Part shown: positions 22,701 through 30,400 of the stretch, one piece after another
How positions within the stretch are numbered: position 1 is the stretch's first letter
How the letters are laid out: each line of letters starts with the position of its first letter
From: Undaria pinnatifida
Taxonomy: Eukaryota > Sar > Phaeophyceae > Laminariales > Alariaceae
NCBI GenBank assembly: GCA_012845835.1
Contig: JABAKD010000024.1
Location: 1,494,362-1,558,361, forward strand
DNA length: 64,000 bases
Reading direction: 5' to 3'
Translations under genes and position numbers: made by a program
Notes under the pieces: generated by a model
Told to the model about the DNA's origin: nothing
The model's database searches: none
Seen by the model: the letters and a program-made list of their open reading frames with translations, nothing else

Positions 22701-24266
22701 ATGGCCTAAATAGTGCGGTGGAGGTGCACCATTTATTTTTTGAGGCCCCAAGCCCCTGATAAACTAATCTATTCCTCATCCAACACCTGTATTCGATTTA
22801 AAACTAAAAGTGCAAAACCGGCATGAACAACGCCATGGCCAAGGTATGTACGTACAACGAAAAAAAATACAAATACCAACATGATATTCGGACGACTTCA
22901 GGGGTAACGTAGGCCTTCTCTCTCTGCACAAACCCTAGGTGAGGACAGGGAAACGAACGCACGTGAAGCACGTATGTATCATACCTGGTATCGCTGTAGC
23001 AGCAGTTCGCCACGTGCATTGCTGCTACTCTGTTTTACTGTTATTGCTCCTATAATACGAGTACTGTTTTACGTGCTGCTCCTACTGTTACTACTGCTGC
23101 AACCTACTGTTCATGCTGCTGTCCTTCCTGTTACTGCTAGCTCTACTGTACTGCTCCTGTGATACTGTTATTGGTGTTCTACTGCTGTTACTGCTACGTA
23201 CCAGTGCTGTCTTGCTTGACTATTCGTAAAGCTACAGGAGTCATTGGACTACCTCTGCTGTAACTGCTCCTGTTCTTACCACAACTACTGTGGCTACCGT
23301 TACTGCTCCTGCTACGGCTCCTACTGCTACTGCTACTGCTACGGCTCGTACTACCTACCATTATGTTGTTATCACATTGCATTTCGCTGAAGGCTGTCAC
23401 AGCTCGCGGTCGCAAAACAGACTCGAAAACTTTCCGGATGGAAGGAAACAAACTATTAATACCAGGTACCTGGTGCGAGTACCTTGTAGCCCGTGGGTAC
23501 AGCACAATATCGGCACCGCAAATCACGGTCGCCTTGAGGAACAGCAACAGGCAAGGTGCCAATATGAATGTGCAGTGCCCTGTTTGATGCTGATGCATAA
23601 TACCTGGCATGGTATGCCAGTGGACGAGTGTACTGCCGTACCTGGTGTCTCATGCCTATGCCGGTACTGCACCTGGGGTCTTCAGCTCCAGGTTTCAGCC
23701 AAAATATCACAAGCACGGGAAAGAGGGGGCAAGTACGGAAGGAAAAACACCAGGAAAATCCCCCCCCAAAAGCCAACGAAAAATGAAAATGAGCCCCCCC
23801 CCCCCGCGGTGTCTTCTGTTTTCGGCTTTTGCAAAAGGCCCTTTGCAAAAACTGCAACCCACTCGCGGTTCTCGTCGCGCGCGGGGCGGGGTGGGAGGGG
23901 GCAACCAGCGTAAGGCTTGCCATCTCATGCACCAAGCAGTAGCACACAGCAGCATTGCTGACCGAATGGGGTTCTCGGGATGAAAACCAGAGATTCTTCA
24001 ACAACCCTCACGGGCCTATATAGATGGAAGGCCTATCTAAAGGCAGCAAGCACAGAAAGCGCAGGTTATGTAACTCATAGGTAACTCACAAGAGACGGGT
24101 TGCTAACTCCTGCGAGGAAGGACGATCCGGAGACGTGCACCGTCTGGCCGAATTCCGTGGGACACTCCACGGTCAGGTTCAGCCGAGAAAACATGCCGTG
24201 AGAGGTTGAGGAGCCCCTAGTTGTGCTCTCCTCCGCAGCAACGTACGAGGCCGCGCCTCTCGCCAT
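1050..24266 (-). CDS. TPS: CBM20-GT20 trehalose-6-phosphate synthase, ten exons, 3' end outside window
   Basis: GT20 enzymes join glucose from UDP-glucose to glucose-6-phosphate, giving trehalose-6-phosphate. Exons on the minus strand: 24266-24108, 18631-18523, 12077-11913, 10552-10399, 8678-8585, 6873-6769, 6342-6194, 4368-4210, 2353-2273 and 1140-1050. They sum to 1266 nt, exactly 422 codons, and phase agrees at every join. Residues 1-145 or so form a CBM20-like glucan-binding module. GT20 then follows with LYLVCFHLPV, THWVGTV, GYCKQILWPAFHN, WWEAFKTLN, WVHDYHLMLLP, FFLHIPFP, ADIVGFHAFDHAR and GLIGVEYDRRT, in family order. The LYLVCFHLPV start, not a VSNRLPV type, recalls class II plant-like TPS, so catalysis is not certain. 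The remaining GT20 domain and any phosphatase domain lie left of base 1. Introns make up about 95% of the visible gene. Exon motifs and phases are seen; family function is known; activity is inferred. Confidence 0.9.
1655..1845. repeat. GACCC pentanucleotide satellite
   Basis: About 35 units of GACCC with scattered GACTC variants. It sits in a longer dispersed repeat rich in GGGTCAGGAG and CTGACCCG, also found at 7220-7400, 17640-17860 and 35635-35820. Long open frames over it are repeat artefacts. Confidence 0.95.
1960..2220. repeat. About 100 bp tandem repeat, three units
   Basis: Units contain CGTCAAGGAACTCCAC, ACTAAAACT, GATAAGTCCAAATACGCC and TTGACGG. It lies in the TPS intron just downstream of exon 9. 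Confidence 0.85.
2273..2353 (-). CDS. TPS: TPS exon 9
   Basis: After acceptor CCCGCAG the first G completes Arg, then ALAHGDDLLQ and ADIVGFHAFDHA, the L.ADLIGFHTYDYARHF block of GT20. The donor is GTATGG, phase 2. No partial copies of this exon were noticed. Confidence 0.88.
2764..2855 (-). pseudogene. Decayed partial copy of TPS exon 8
   Basis: The minus strand reads AYPFPASQILRCRYF against FLHIPFPTSQIFRCRF at the exon 8 end and donor. It lies in the intron downstream of exon 8 and lacks the HDYHL half. Confidence 0.75.
2908..3001 (+). mobile_element. Short TTAACCCCTTT-type MITE-like element
   Basis: 94 bp with inverted ends: CTTAACCCCTTTA at the left and AAAGGGGTTAAG at the right. The interior has CCCTCCCTATAC and GGGTTTCCAGTTGTA. 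Further copies are at 18427-18511, 21585-21650, 31258-31350, 41041-41128, 55578-55677, 58175-58275 and 59217-59300, in both orientations. It is too short to code for anything. Confidence 0.75.
3575..4125. repeat. Fragments of the 0.4 kb GGAAGTGTGGTGAGC dispersed element
   Basis: 3575-3790 holds an inverted fragment and 4010-4125 a forward fragment, marked by GCGGAAGTGTGGTGAGCTTG and TTTTTCCCCATCC. Near-complete copies are at 11195-11560 and 36695-37130. Confidence 0.7.
4210..4368 (-). CDS. TPS: TPS exon 8: HDYHL and HIPFP motifs
   Basis: It encodes VMWVHDYHLMLLPKML and IFFLHIPFPTSQIFR, the most conserved block of GT20, which forms part of the active-site cleft. The acceptor is CTTAG and the donor GTGCCG, phase 2. 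A decayed copy of its 3' end lies at about 2764-2855. Confidence 0.92.
5395..5645. repeat. About 46 bp tandem repeat, six units
   Basis: Units run GATCTAAAACGCCTCCCTA, then ATTCCACTTAACCC. It is derived from the TTAACCCCTTT-type element family. Confidence 0.85.
5691..6003 (+). mobile_element. CTACGATAGAGG-ended MITE-like element
   Basis: It starts GTGTGCTACGATAGAGGTAT and ends GCCTCTATCGTGGCGCGCG, an imperfect terminal inverted repeat. The interior has TTTTGGCGAAAATG, ATGACGGGG and CCATGGATGGG. No transposase frame is seen. Other copies: 36211-36580, 53212-53481, 53616-53971 and 57281-57572. Confidence 0.75.
6194..6342 (-). CDS. TPS: TPS exon 7, GC donor
   Basis: The acceptor GCTTTTAG leads to VDVLDLASCRWNP, DPTLTWDQQ and WWEAFKTLNTTFANHM, matching the WW.AF..N..FA helix of GT20. 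It ends AG before GCAAGA, so the intron is GC-AG; the two leftover bases form Arg with exon 8. It is flanked by partial copies on both sides: one 5' copy upstream and at least five 3'-end copies downstream. Confidence 0.85.
6415..6495 (+). repeat. 3' fragment of the 0.4 kb dispersed element with A-tail
   Basis: Contains GGAAGTGTGGTGAGCT, TTTATTTTTCCCCATCCGCC and a run of A. Similar fragments occur at 25747-25830 and 63345-63400. Confidence 0.8.
6600..6665 (-). pseudogene. Decayed copy of the 5' end of TPS exon 7
   Basis: The minus strand reads VDILDLTSFRWNP after an AG, against VDVLDLASCRWNP at the real exon start. It lies upstream of exon 7, inside the preceding intron. Confidence 0.75.
6769..6873 (-). 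CDS. TPS: TPS exon 6
   Basis: 35 codons, phase 0 at both ends. It encodes KCTPLFVPLS and GYCKQILWPAFHN; the CKQ-LWP-FH motif is diagnostic of GT20. The donor is GTAAGC. Partial copies of its 5' part lie upstream at about 7142-7215 and 7480-7545. Confidence 0.9.
6950..7135. repeat. GGGGA pentanucleotide satellite
   Basis: A G-rich tract that resolves into a regular GGGGA array in its right half. It is strongly purine-biased on the plus strand. Confidence 0.95.
7142..7545 (-). pseudogene. Two decayed copies of the 5' part of TPS exon 6
   Basis: At about 7142-7215 and 7480-7545, the minus strand keeps AAGTGCACACC or GGAGTGCACACC followed by TAGTTTCGT, against AAGTGCACCCCTTTATTCGT in exon 6. 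Both are upstream of the exon. Confidence 0.65.
7220..7400. repeat. GGGTC-rich dispersed repeat
   Basis: Contains CATGACCCGACCCGC, GATCAGGAAG and TGACCCGTAAAAAGCCCTGA; related to 17640-17860 and 35635-35820. Confidence 0.7.
7600..7800. repeat. Copy of a dispersed repeat shared with 1320-1520
   Basis: Both contain GAGGGTTTCGCCG, GTGATAC, CGCGTGT, ACAGTG and AATTTATCGA in the same order. No coding function is seen. Confidence 0.6.
8030..8400. repeat. About 57-60 bp minisatellite
   Basis: Roughly seven degenerate units with CTGTCTGGGTCT, AAAACAAAAA, GGGCGGTCGATTTT and a pyrimidine-rich join. Confidence 0.85.
8585..8678 (-). CDS. TPS: TPS exon 5, probable GC donor
   Basis: It encodes SDRIPTHWVGTVSSPEG, the WVGT segment of GT20. 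The acceptor is CATTACAG. The exon closes at CAG before GCGAGC, so the intron is GC-AG. Phase fits both neighbours. The tandem array at 8780-9420 repeats this exon's 5' half with its acceptor. Confidence 0.85.
8780..9420 (-). repeat. About 150 bp tandem array built from TPS exon 5 acceptor and 5' half
   Basis: About five units, each with TTTCTGACCGCATCCCGAC, then GACTGGGTGGGCAC, then an A/G-rich intron stretch. The left-most related unit holds the intact exon (8585-8678). The others lose the reading frame after WVGT. Confidence 0.85.
9585..9995. mobile_element. CTACGATAG-family element with an expanded AT tandem interior
   Basis: Left end has GCTCATCGGGCAGCGCTTTC, right end CTCCTCACGTGAGGAG and a CGTAGCGTGTG end. 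Between them is a TAGTATTATAGTACTA-like array. A parallel element is at 58580-59215. Confidence 0.55.
10145..10230 (-). pseudogene. Decayed copy of the 3' end of TPS exon 4
   Basis: The minus strand keeps TGGAACGAGGG, AAGACGGAGCACAG and the donor region of exon 4 (TGGAACGAGAG, AAGACGGAGCACAGGT). It lies downstream of that exon. Confidence 0.75.
10399..10552 (-). CDS. TPS: TPS exon 4: start of GT20
   Basis: The acceptor TTCTTCAG leads to 51 codons including SVLYLVCFHLPVSLKK and WQAEWNESLIAKTEH, the first beta strand and following segment of GT20. It ends AG before GTATGC, phase 2. A decayed copy of its 3' end plus donor is at about 10145-10230. Confidence 0.85.
10676..10905. repeat. GTAGG satellite and adjoining 50 bp tandem units
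   Basis: 10676-10775 is a GTAGG pentanucleotide array with variants. 10805-10895 holds two GGCATCGCATAGGACAAG units. Confidence 0.9.
11195..11560 (+). mobile_element. Near-complete copy of the 0.4 kb dispersed element
   Basis: In order: ACCTTAACTGGACCACG, GGCGGAAGGCT, GGGTGAGCT, GGGTGGCTATC, CGGTAGGCACAGCTCGCGCT, GATTGCGAACACAATTGAG and TTTTTTTCCCCATCC. It has the same layout as 36695-37130. No obvious inverted ends or open frame. It could be a SINE or a non-autonomous DNA element. Confidence 0.7.
11913..12077 (-). CDS. TPS: TPS exon 3: end of CBM20 and linker
   Basis: The acceptor CCTTCAG gives GC, which completes a Gly codon from exon 2, then GKFKKWEESSAHVIKCDEAS; KWE is the usual CBM20 end motif. 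Ser/Asn-rich linker follows. Donor GTGAGA after one codon base (phase 1) matches exon 4, whereas the competing GTCTGG donor would break the frame. Confidence 0.8.
12540..12870. repeat. About 100 bp degenerate tandem repeat rich in GATCTA
   Basis: Three to four units with CACATCGGCAGATACAG, CTACAGTACATGATCTA and ATATGATCTGCAC. Confidence 0.8.
13663..13701. other. Hairpin with perfect 12 bp arms
   Basis: CACTAGACCACA, a 15-base loop, then TGTGGTCTAGTG. It sits just before a tRNA-like stretch with GTGGGTTCGAATCCC (about 13737-13751). A second, less perfect copy follows at about 13783-13870. It is probably a decayed tRNA-like tandem duplication, not a working tRNA. Confidence 0.7.
14690..15460. 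repeat. About 57 bp minisatellite with higher-order structure
   Basis: About 13 units of ACCCGCAGAGTATACCTGA, TTGTTATTGG, GATAGTCGGGTATGTACCCA. A block starting near 14808 recurs about 216 bp later near 15024, so four-unit blocks were amplified together. Four more units lie at 17340-17560. Confidence 0.9.
15894..16560. repeat. About 294 bp tandem duplication, two and a half units
   Basis: Units contain GCGATGCTCTACCCGCC, CAAGTGACATGCCGGCGTAA, GGATCGTTTGAATATCAC and TACCATACCAAGAGA. Confidence 0.85.
17340..17560. repeat. Second block of the 57 bp minisatellite
   Basis: Four units of the 14690-15460 family, separated from it by about 1.9 kb of unrelated sequence. Confidence 0.9.
17640..17860. 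repeat. GGGTC-rich dispersed repeat
   Basis: Contains GGGTCAGGAGGTT, TCACGGGTCGG, GGGTCACCCTGACC and a CGTGAAAAGCCCTGA end shared with 7375-7400. Confidence 0.75.
18228..18300 (-). pseudogene. Decayed copy of the 3' end of TPS exon 2
   Basis: The minus strand reads QPIIVQRNRPRKHIYSFFDG against QPIIVQRNRPHKYIYGLFEG in exon 2, followed by the same donor region. It lies downstream of the exon. Confidence 0.85.
18523..18631 (-). CDS. TPS: TPS exon 2: CBM20 core
   Basis: The acceptor CGGCAG precedes CTGGTGGAG, and the exon ends GAAG before GTACGT, phase 1. It encodes TTPEEYPLWRTPQPIIVQ and YIYGLFEG, a typical CBM20 middle with an aromatic-rich strand. A MITE-like 85 bp repeat ends only about 11 bp beyond the donor. 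A decayed copy of the exon's 3' end lies at 18228-18300. Confidence 0.8.
20175..20400 (-). repeat. Inverted fragment of the 0.4 kb dispersed element
   Basis: Starts TCCTCCGGCGGATGGGGAAA and carries AGCTGTCCCTATCGGTGG in the reverse order of 11195-11560. Confidence 0.75.
20809..20993. mobile_element. TACAGTAGGTGG-ended MITE
   Basis: Left end TACAGTAGGTGGTCCGATAT and right end, reverse-complemented, TACAGTAGGTGGCCCTATAT. The interior repeats ACCCGCACTATA in both orientations. TA at both tips suits a Tc1/mariner-type TA target duplication. 185 bp, non-coding. Confidence 0.85.
21902..22709. mobile_element. 0.8 kb TIR element with internal AGTCGAAAAA palindromes
   Basis: The ends match inversely over about 43 bp (AGGCCATTCCTTATACAGTC against AGGCCATTTCTTATGCAGTC, both followed after a gap by CAGTCGAAAACGGCC). 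A perfect 26 bp palindrome centred on ACGGCCGT lies near 21935-21960, and several imperfect ones follow to 22110. No transposase motif is seen in the middle. It sits in TPS intron 1. Confidence 0.8.
23000..23350. repeat. CTACTG/TGCTAC-rich degenerate trinucleotide tract
   Basis: Irregular CTG, TTACTG and GCTACTG runs. The 207-codon open frame across it (23290-23913) is antisense to the TPS intron and has no domain I recognise. Confidence 0.7.
24108..24266 (-). CDS. TPS: TPS exon 1: start codon and first CBM20 strands
   Basis: The ATG at 24266 opens 53 codons. After about 25 Ser/Thr/Ala-rich residues comes LNLTVECPTEFGQTVHVSGS, which fits the first two strands of a CBM20 fold. The exon ends at GGA before donor GTTAGC, phase 0. 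Upstream in the same frame I see no better Met. A further 5' non-coding exon cannot be excluded. Confidence 0.75.
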
Positions 24267-26389
24267 CTTGCTGCTGCCGCTGCTGCTGCCTCGTGGGAAG
24301 AATCCAGTCCCGCAAAAGCAGCTCTCTCAGAGCTGCCCCTCCCGCCCTCCAAACGCACTCTATCCGTGCGGAAACCAAAGAACTCGGTCACGACGTGGTT
24401 GCACTTGCGCTCTCCCGGAAACGAGGGAGAAGACTGCCCTGCTGGGAGTCGTCGAACTTGCAGCTTGGCTCGGACGCCTCCAAATGCGACGTCGGGGGCA
24501 AAATCAACGCCCGCGCCAAACACGCTTTAATATTTCACGGAAACCCTGAAACGCGACCTCATTGCTCATCGCAGCATCGCAGCAGCGTCACTAGCTGGCG
24601 TTGCATTCGGCACATCGCGTTGTTTGGAGTTCAAGACGAGGGGAGGAGCTGCTGGGTGGGAGTGTAGAAGTGCAGTGAAGGTGAATTTGGAGTGGTGGCG
24701 AGCGTCGTGATGAGTGAGATGTATATTCTGGGCTTCTTTGGCTGGTGTTCTTGACTTCAACGTCGAGTAATCACCGTCCGTTCTCCGCTCGTTCGCTGTG
24801 ACATGATACTGACTGTTATCCGTGTGCTGGTCAGCAGCAGCAGCACCACCACCACCATCACCACCACCAATGGTACCCGAGGGTGTATGGCGATGCAGGA
24901 GCACAGCAGTACAGTTCGTTTCAACGCGATGCCTGCTTTCTATGTTGTGTGGTAAGCTCGTGACCAAGGAGCTTGTGCATCTCTTGGGAAAAGGCGCAGT
25001 TATGTACGACGACGGCGGAACAGCAGTAGTTTTGTTGTATCCCGTACCAGAGGCAGAGTGCATGGAGGGTAACACCAGTAGTACGAGAGGCAGAGTACAA
25101 CATGCAACCGAGTACGGACCACAAGCATAATCATGTTTCACGGGTACTTGTTACGACGATACCTTTAGGGGTGGCCTACGGAATGTGGTGGTCGTACGGT
25201 GGTGCGAAGCGTATCATGCGTCTGCGTCGGCGTGGGTCACTACTGCCGCGCACATAAACTTCACTGAACTGGTGGCATATACCAGAGTGATAGCATCAGG
25301 TCATGATGGCGACGACTGAACGCTCAGTGGCCCAACCGCATGCGAGGCAAGGGCTGTTTTGGATAACACGAGAACGGGTGCTGCTGCTCCAATCGACTTC
25401 GCTTTGAGGTTGCTTTGACGTCGTTTCGAGCTACATGCTCACACCTGGTTGATAGTTGTTATGCGCTATCACACGTGATGCCTTGCTGCCGTCCGTCTGG
25501 GCTAAACAGTGAGTTCTGTGTTGTACCAGGTATCATGTTATATGCGCCCCCTCCTGTGTACGTAGTCGTGTACGTAGCCGAATTGGTCTATCAAGAACGA
25601 GGAGTGCTAGTCAACAACAAGAACAACAACCTACAACGACAGCAGCGCATCGCAGCGTAGCAGGGGGGGGAAAATGGCGACGCCATCCGGCACAACGCGC
25701 GGGCGACCTCCACTCAGCCCAAAACACTAGCAACACCCACGACGCGTATGAAAATACGCGGAAGTGTGGTGAGCTAAAGCTTTATTTTTCCCCATCCGCC
25801 GGAGGATAAAAAAAAAAAAAAAAAAAAAAAAACTAGCAACACCTCCTATATCTCTCATACATCCTCGTCCCTTCCATCACATGCCCTCCATATATCCGTA
25901 TCCCCTCGCTTGTTTAACTAATTTCCGTCAATGTGGTGAGATCGGGTTTCGGTGGAAATAGGCTTTCCGTGACGTCAGTAAACATCCTCACGTTCCTCGT
26001 ATCACATGCCCCGCATGTACCTGTCTCTGGGAGTGCCCACGACCGGAAAATAAACCAAGGCATCCGACGCTGTCATCCATACGCAAGAAAAGCACGCACA
26101 AGGTGCCGAAGTCCGCGTCACAGCGTTTCTTAGCAGGATGCAGCTTACCCTTCATGCGACTCGCCGAACACCCCACGGCGTTTCGCACTTGGTGCGCACA
26201 AGGTCTGCCTGGTCGGTGAAAGCCCGACGTGCTCCTTCCCGACATTGTAGGGGTGCGAGGGTCGATGGTCCTACGGACTACGGCCATACATGATACGATG
26301 ATTACCCCCCCCCCCCCCCCCTCTTTCCGTCCCAGACCCTCCCACCTTTCCCTCCTCTCCCCTCCCTTCTCCAGAACCCCTGACATCAG
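24267..26389. promoter_or_regulatory. Shared 5' region of the head-to-head TPS and RlmL-like genes
   Basis: A 2.1 kb interval between divergent start codons. 24267-24600 is GC-rich and may be TPS 5' leader. 25747-25830 is a fragment of the 0.4 kb element with a long A run. 26040-26310 is an inverted G-tract-headed repeat ending about 80 bp before the plus-strand ATG. No TATA box could be assigned. Confidence 0.45.
26040..26325 (-). repeat. G-tract-headed dispersed repeat, inverted copy
   Basis: Reads in reverse: G run, CATAGCCGTAG-like, ACCATCGACCCTCGCACCCC, GGAGCACGTCGGGCTTTCAC, GACCAGGCAGAC and GAAGGGTAAGCTGCATCCTG. Forward copies are at 27490-27720, 43090-43275, 50270-50520 and 57585-57800. 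Together with 27490-27720 it brackets exon 1 of the methyltransferase as an inverted pair. Confidence 0.8.
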
Positions 26390-27447
26390 ATGGGCCGACG
26401 ACGTTCGGCATCGGCGTCACTGCTCGTCTGGGCCATTGCACCAGCGGCGGTGACCGGCTTCGGCACCGTTCCGTCATCACCCTTTGCCTCTCCCCCTCCT
26501 CGCACCGCCACCGCCGCGGCGCGAGATACCTACTGCCCCGGCTTCCGCCTTGTTTGTCGTCGAGGTTACGGCGACGGCTGTCACAAAAGCTACCTCCAAA
26601 GATGTGCCGGAAGCACACGAACAAGAAACGGTAGCGGTAGGAGCAACCGTGGCATCAGCAGCATGAGCATGAGCGCCCCCCCCCGCTCTGCTCTGCGGGA
26701 ACACTTTCAAGCGGGGGCAGGGGCGGGGGCGGGGTTAGGGACACCGGGGCGGCGACAACGACGGTTGTGGCTACTTCCACGTCTGTCGGCTTCGTCCGCT
26801 CCCGATGAAGAACCGCCGCTCTCGTCGTCGTCCCCCCCCCCCTCCTCCTCCTCCTCCTCCTCCCCTCACGCGGGCCAAACGCCGGAGCAAACGGCCGAGC
26901 AAACAGCTGAGGCGGCCCTGCGCAAGCTCTCCCCGTCCGAGCTCTCTGGTATGAAGCCTCGCCTGGGCCTCGACCTTCAGCTGGAAGGCGAAGCCATCAT
27001 TGAGGGCGCCATCCCCATTCTCGCCGGCAAGATACGCGCCCGGGCGATGGCTCAGGAGGTCGGCCGAAACGCGGCCGCCGCCGCCGCCTCCACCACCACT
27101 TCCGCTGCCAAGGACGGGCCGGGAGGCACGGATAACGCCGCAGCGCGCGCGTCGGCTAAGCCTGCTCCTCCGGCGCAGCCTTCAACTGCGGTACCTTCAC
27201 CATCGCTGTCCCAGGGGGACGGTGTGTTGGCATCCTCGGAGCGTTTCCAGGGAGGCGGTGGGGTGGCGTCGGAGGGGGACTGGGCGGGGGGTGGGGACGG
27301 GGTGGAGAGGGGGTGGGTTGGGGAGAAAGGGAGTAGGAGGTGGGTTGGGGCGCCTGGGGAGAAGCCGCCGAGACAACGGCATGCGGATCGAGAGCCGGAG
27401 CCGCCATTAGCTCCGGGGCAGAGGTCTTACTTCGCGACGTGCCCGAG
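26390..27447 (+). CDS. RlmL-like exon 1: presequence and FATCPR
   Basis: ATG at 26390. WAIAPAAVTGFGTVPSS shows a signal-peptide end with Phe at the likely +1, the heterokont plastid signature. The end YFATCPR meets donor GTGTGT, phase 2. A G-rich stretch from about 27225 to 27410 could itself be a phase-1 intron (donor GTGTGTT, acceptor CATTAG), so exon 1 may be two exons; the frame is open either way. Confidence 0.8.
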
Positions 27448-30400
27448 GTGTGTGGCGTGGTTTTGGGTGTGAAGGACGGGAGAGAGATTCGGGGGGGGGG
27501 GATTACTCATTTAATTCATAGCCGTAGCCGTGTGGCCATAGACCCTCGCATCTCTACGATGCCTGGACGCTCCATGTCGGATTTTTCACCGACCAAGCAG
27601 ACATCGCGTGCACCAACCGCGGAACGCCGTGAGGTGCTCGGCGAGTCGCTTGAAGGGTGAGCTGCATCCTACAAAGAACCGCTTGTGAGGCGGATTTCCG
27701 AACCTTTTGCGCACTTTTCTTGCGTACAGACGACTGCTTCGAATGAATATTAGGTGTTTTCTGGTGTAGCCACTTCCAGAGAGGGGGGGAAGGGGGGGGC
27801 TACGGGGGGTAGACGAGCGGGGAGGGTGCCATTGCTTTCGTGCTTTCGGTTCCTGTTTCCGGTTACGGTTTGCGGTTCCTGGTTGCGGTTCCTGGTTGCG
27901 GTTACGGTTTGCGGTTACGGGTTACACCCAATGCAACGGTAGGGGTGTTGCCTGACTTTTTTTTATTTCCTCACGTAAGAATCTCCATGCATTCCTCACC
28001 CAAAACGCCTCTTTTGCGAATGACTGCAAGTGCAAACCCAATGGACAACCTCATGGCCTACGTAGGCATGTACCAGGTATCGAACAACTTTGCAAACACG
28101 CCAGCTGGAGTTCCACGGCATTGGTTAGGTCGTCAGTTGAGGAAGTCCGCTAGTTGTTGGCAAAAACAAACTTGGCGATAAAGTGCTGCTTTACCTCTAT
28201 CGTACCCGGCATGTTGCGGTTGCGATTGCGGTTACGGTTGACGGTTACTGCGCACGGTTGCGTTCCCTACGCTCACTGTATTCGCGGTCGCGATCGCCCC
28301 CCAAAATAACCCCCCGCCTCAGGGGGCTCGAGACGGTCCTTCAGGAGGAACTCATGGCTCCGGCGATCGGGGCGACTATGGTTAAGAGCAGCGGCCGCGG
28401 GTGCCACTTCCGAGGAGACCAGGCTGTGGGATACAAAGCGATTCTCTGGCTTCGCACCGCTCACAGGTATTCGTACGAATTACACGGCTGCTCGGCTGAT
28501 GTGCTATACATTGGAGACCGGTGGTTTGTGACGGGTATTTCGTATGGTACTGAGTGCAATGCTGCCTGTGGAATAGCAGGGCATGTACGAGGTGACACAT
28601 TCTACGGTGCGGTAGAGGTGCGCCTTTTTTTGTTTTCCGAGGCTCCTCACGTGAGGAGCTGAACACTAGAAACAGTACAAATACTATAGTACTATAACCC
28701 TATAATACTAGACTATATAGTACTATATAATGCTATAAATCTATATATCTTAGTTCGCTTATCACATATGCACATCCTTACGTCTGCGGATATCTCCCGC
28801 CTCTGACCGCCTTTCCGCGCGGTTTCTTCGCTGAGGCGTGCCCCCGCCTCGCCTGCAACCACCGGCTCAGCTGATCCGCCCGCTCGGCGCCGTAGCGCGC
28901 GCGCGAGGCCTCGACGTCGAGATCTACGACGAGATCTCCGAAAAATCGTGCCCTGTGAGACGTTTGGTGCGTAGTCTGCACACAGGGCTAATGTCTTCGC
29001 GTTATTTCTTCGGTACGTGTTCTCTGACCTCCGACACACGGGGGGGGGTCGATTACCTGGCCGGCGTCGCCATTGTAAAGGCCACTAAGCGAGGTTTGTG
29101 CTAGGATCTGGGGAAGAAAAATTCGTAATCCCCGAGAACACATGCCACCCAGGCGTAGTGGAGAACTGCGAAGTCTACAGCAGCACGTATACATGTACAT
29201 GATGTACAGCAGTAGCTGAAGCTATGATGAGCCTGCAGCATCACGAAGCTACAAATGGTATATGCACAGCAGCATCACGAAGCTACAAATGGTATATGCA
29301 CAGCAGAATCACGAAGCTACAAATGGTATATGCACAGCAGCAGCTAGGCGTCGTGGAGAACTGCGAACTTTCAATATTTTTGAACCCCCGGTAGTCTACA
29401 GCAGCACGTATAAATCAGCAGCACGTACATGTACATGATGTACAGCAGCAGCTGAAGCTATGATGAGCCTGCAGCATCACGAAGCTACAAATGGTATATG
29501 CACAGCAGCATCACGAAGCTACAAATGGTATATGCACAACAGGTATATGCACAGCAGCAGCTGTGGCCGCGCCTTTCTGCGTAGCAACGCAGAGCGTCAC
29601 CCAGCTGGGGTGAACCGCCATGCTCTCCCATAATTTCCAGGCTGCCTCCTCGCATTGTTCCGCCGCACACGGGAAATCGGGAAAAATTTGTCGGCATTTT
29701 CCCTTTCCAGCATCTCCCATATATGAATTAACAAACTTCGTCTAACTCTTGGCATTACTTCTTACCCTCTTAATATTTACTATCCTGCGCTGCGACCGGC
29801 GGCCGTCCAGGCCGCCGGCGTAGCCCCTTGTATAATGCTATATTACTATATAATTCTATTATACTATAATCCTATATAATGCTATATAATACTATAATAC
29901 TATAATACCCCTCTGAGTCACAAAAAGCGATGTTTTTACAAAAACTGAAAGCGCTGCCCGACGAGCAAACCCGTAACGTACACTATCACACAATGAATTG
30001 CTATCATAGGTATACCAAAAAGTTTTATATTGGAAACCACAAAATGGCGTTCCGACGATTTTATCAACAGTATTAATAGGTTAAGGAGCCCTGTCATCCA
30101 CAAAAATATATGCTTGTCAAAAAAAGGTACAGTACCTCTATCGTAGCAAGCGCCAGGCATGCTATTGTTTCCCTTGGAAACCCGTTTTGGGAGTTGATGG
30201 GAAACTATTCGATAATGTGATTGACAATGACCCGCATCGGCCTTGTGAGCCAGCCCTTTCTCGCGGCGTAAGGAGGGCGTCCGGACTGCAAGGTTCGGAG
30301 CTGTACCACGTGCGCGGCAGCATGGTGGTACTGCTATTAATAGTAGTGCTGCTGCATGCACGCTCTTGCTAATCGCATTGGTAAGGCTGCGCTTGCCGTG

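Noticed and set aside
23290-23913. 207-codon plus-strand frame
   Set aside because: It is antisense to TPS intron 1, starts in a trinucleotide tract and shows no domain.
24566-25141. 191-codon minus-strand frame upstream of TPS
   Set aside because: Low-complexity stretches, no domain, no phase link to exon 1; more likely promoter or leader.
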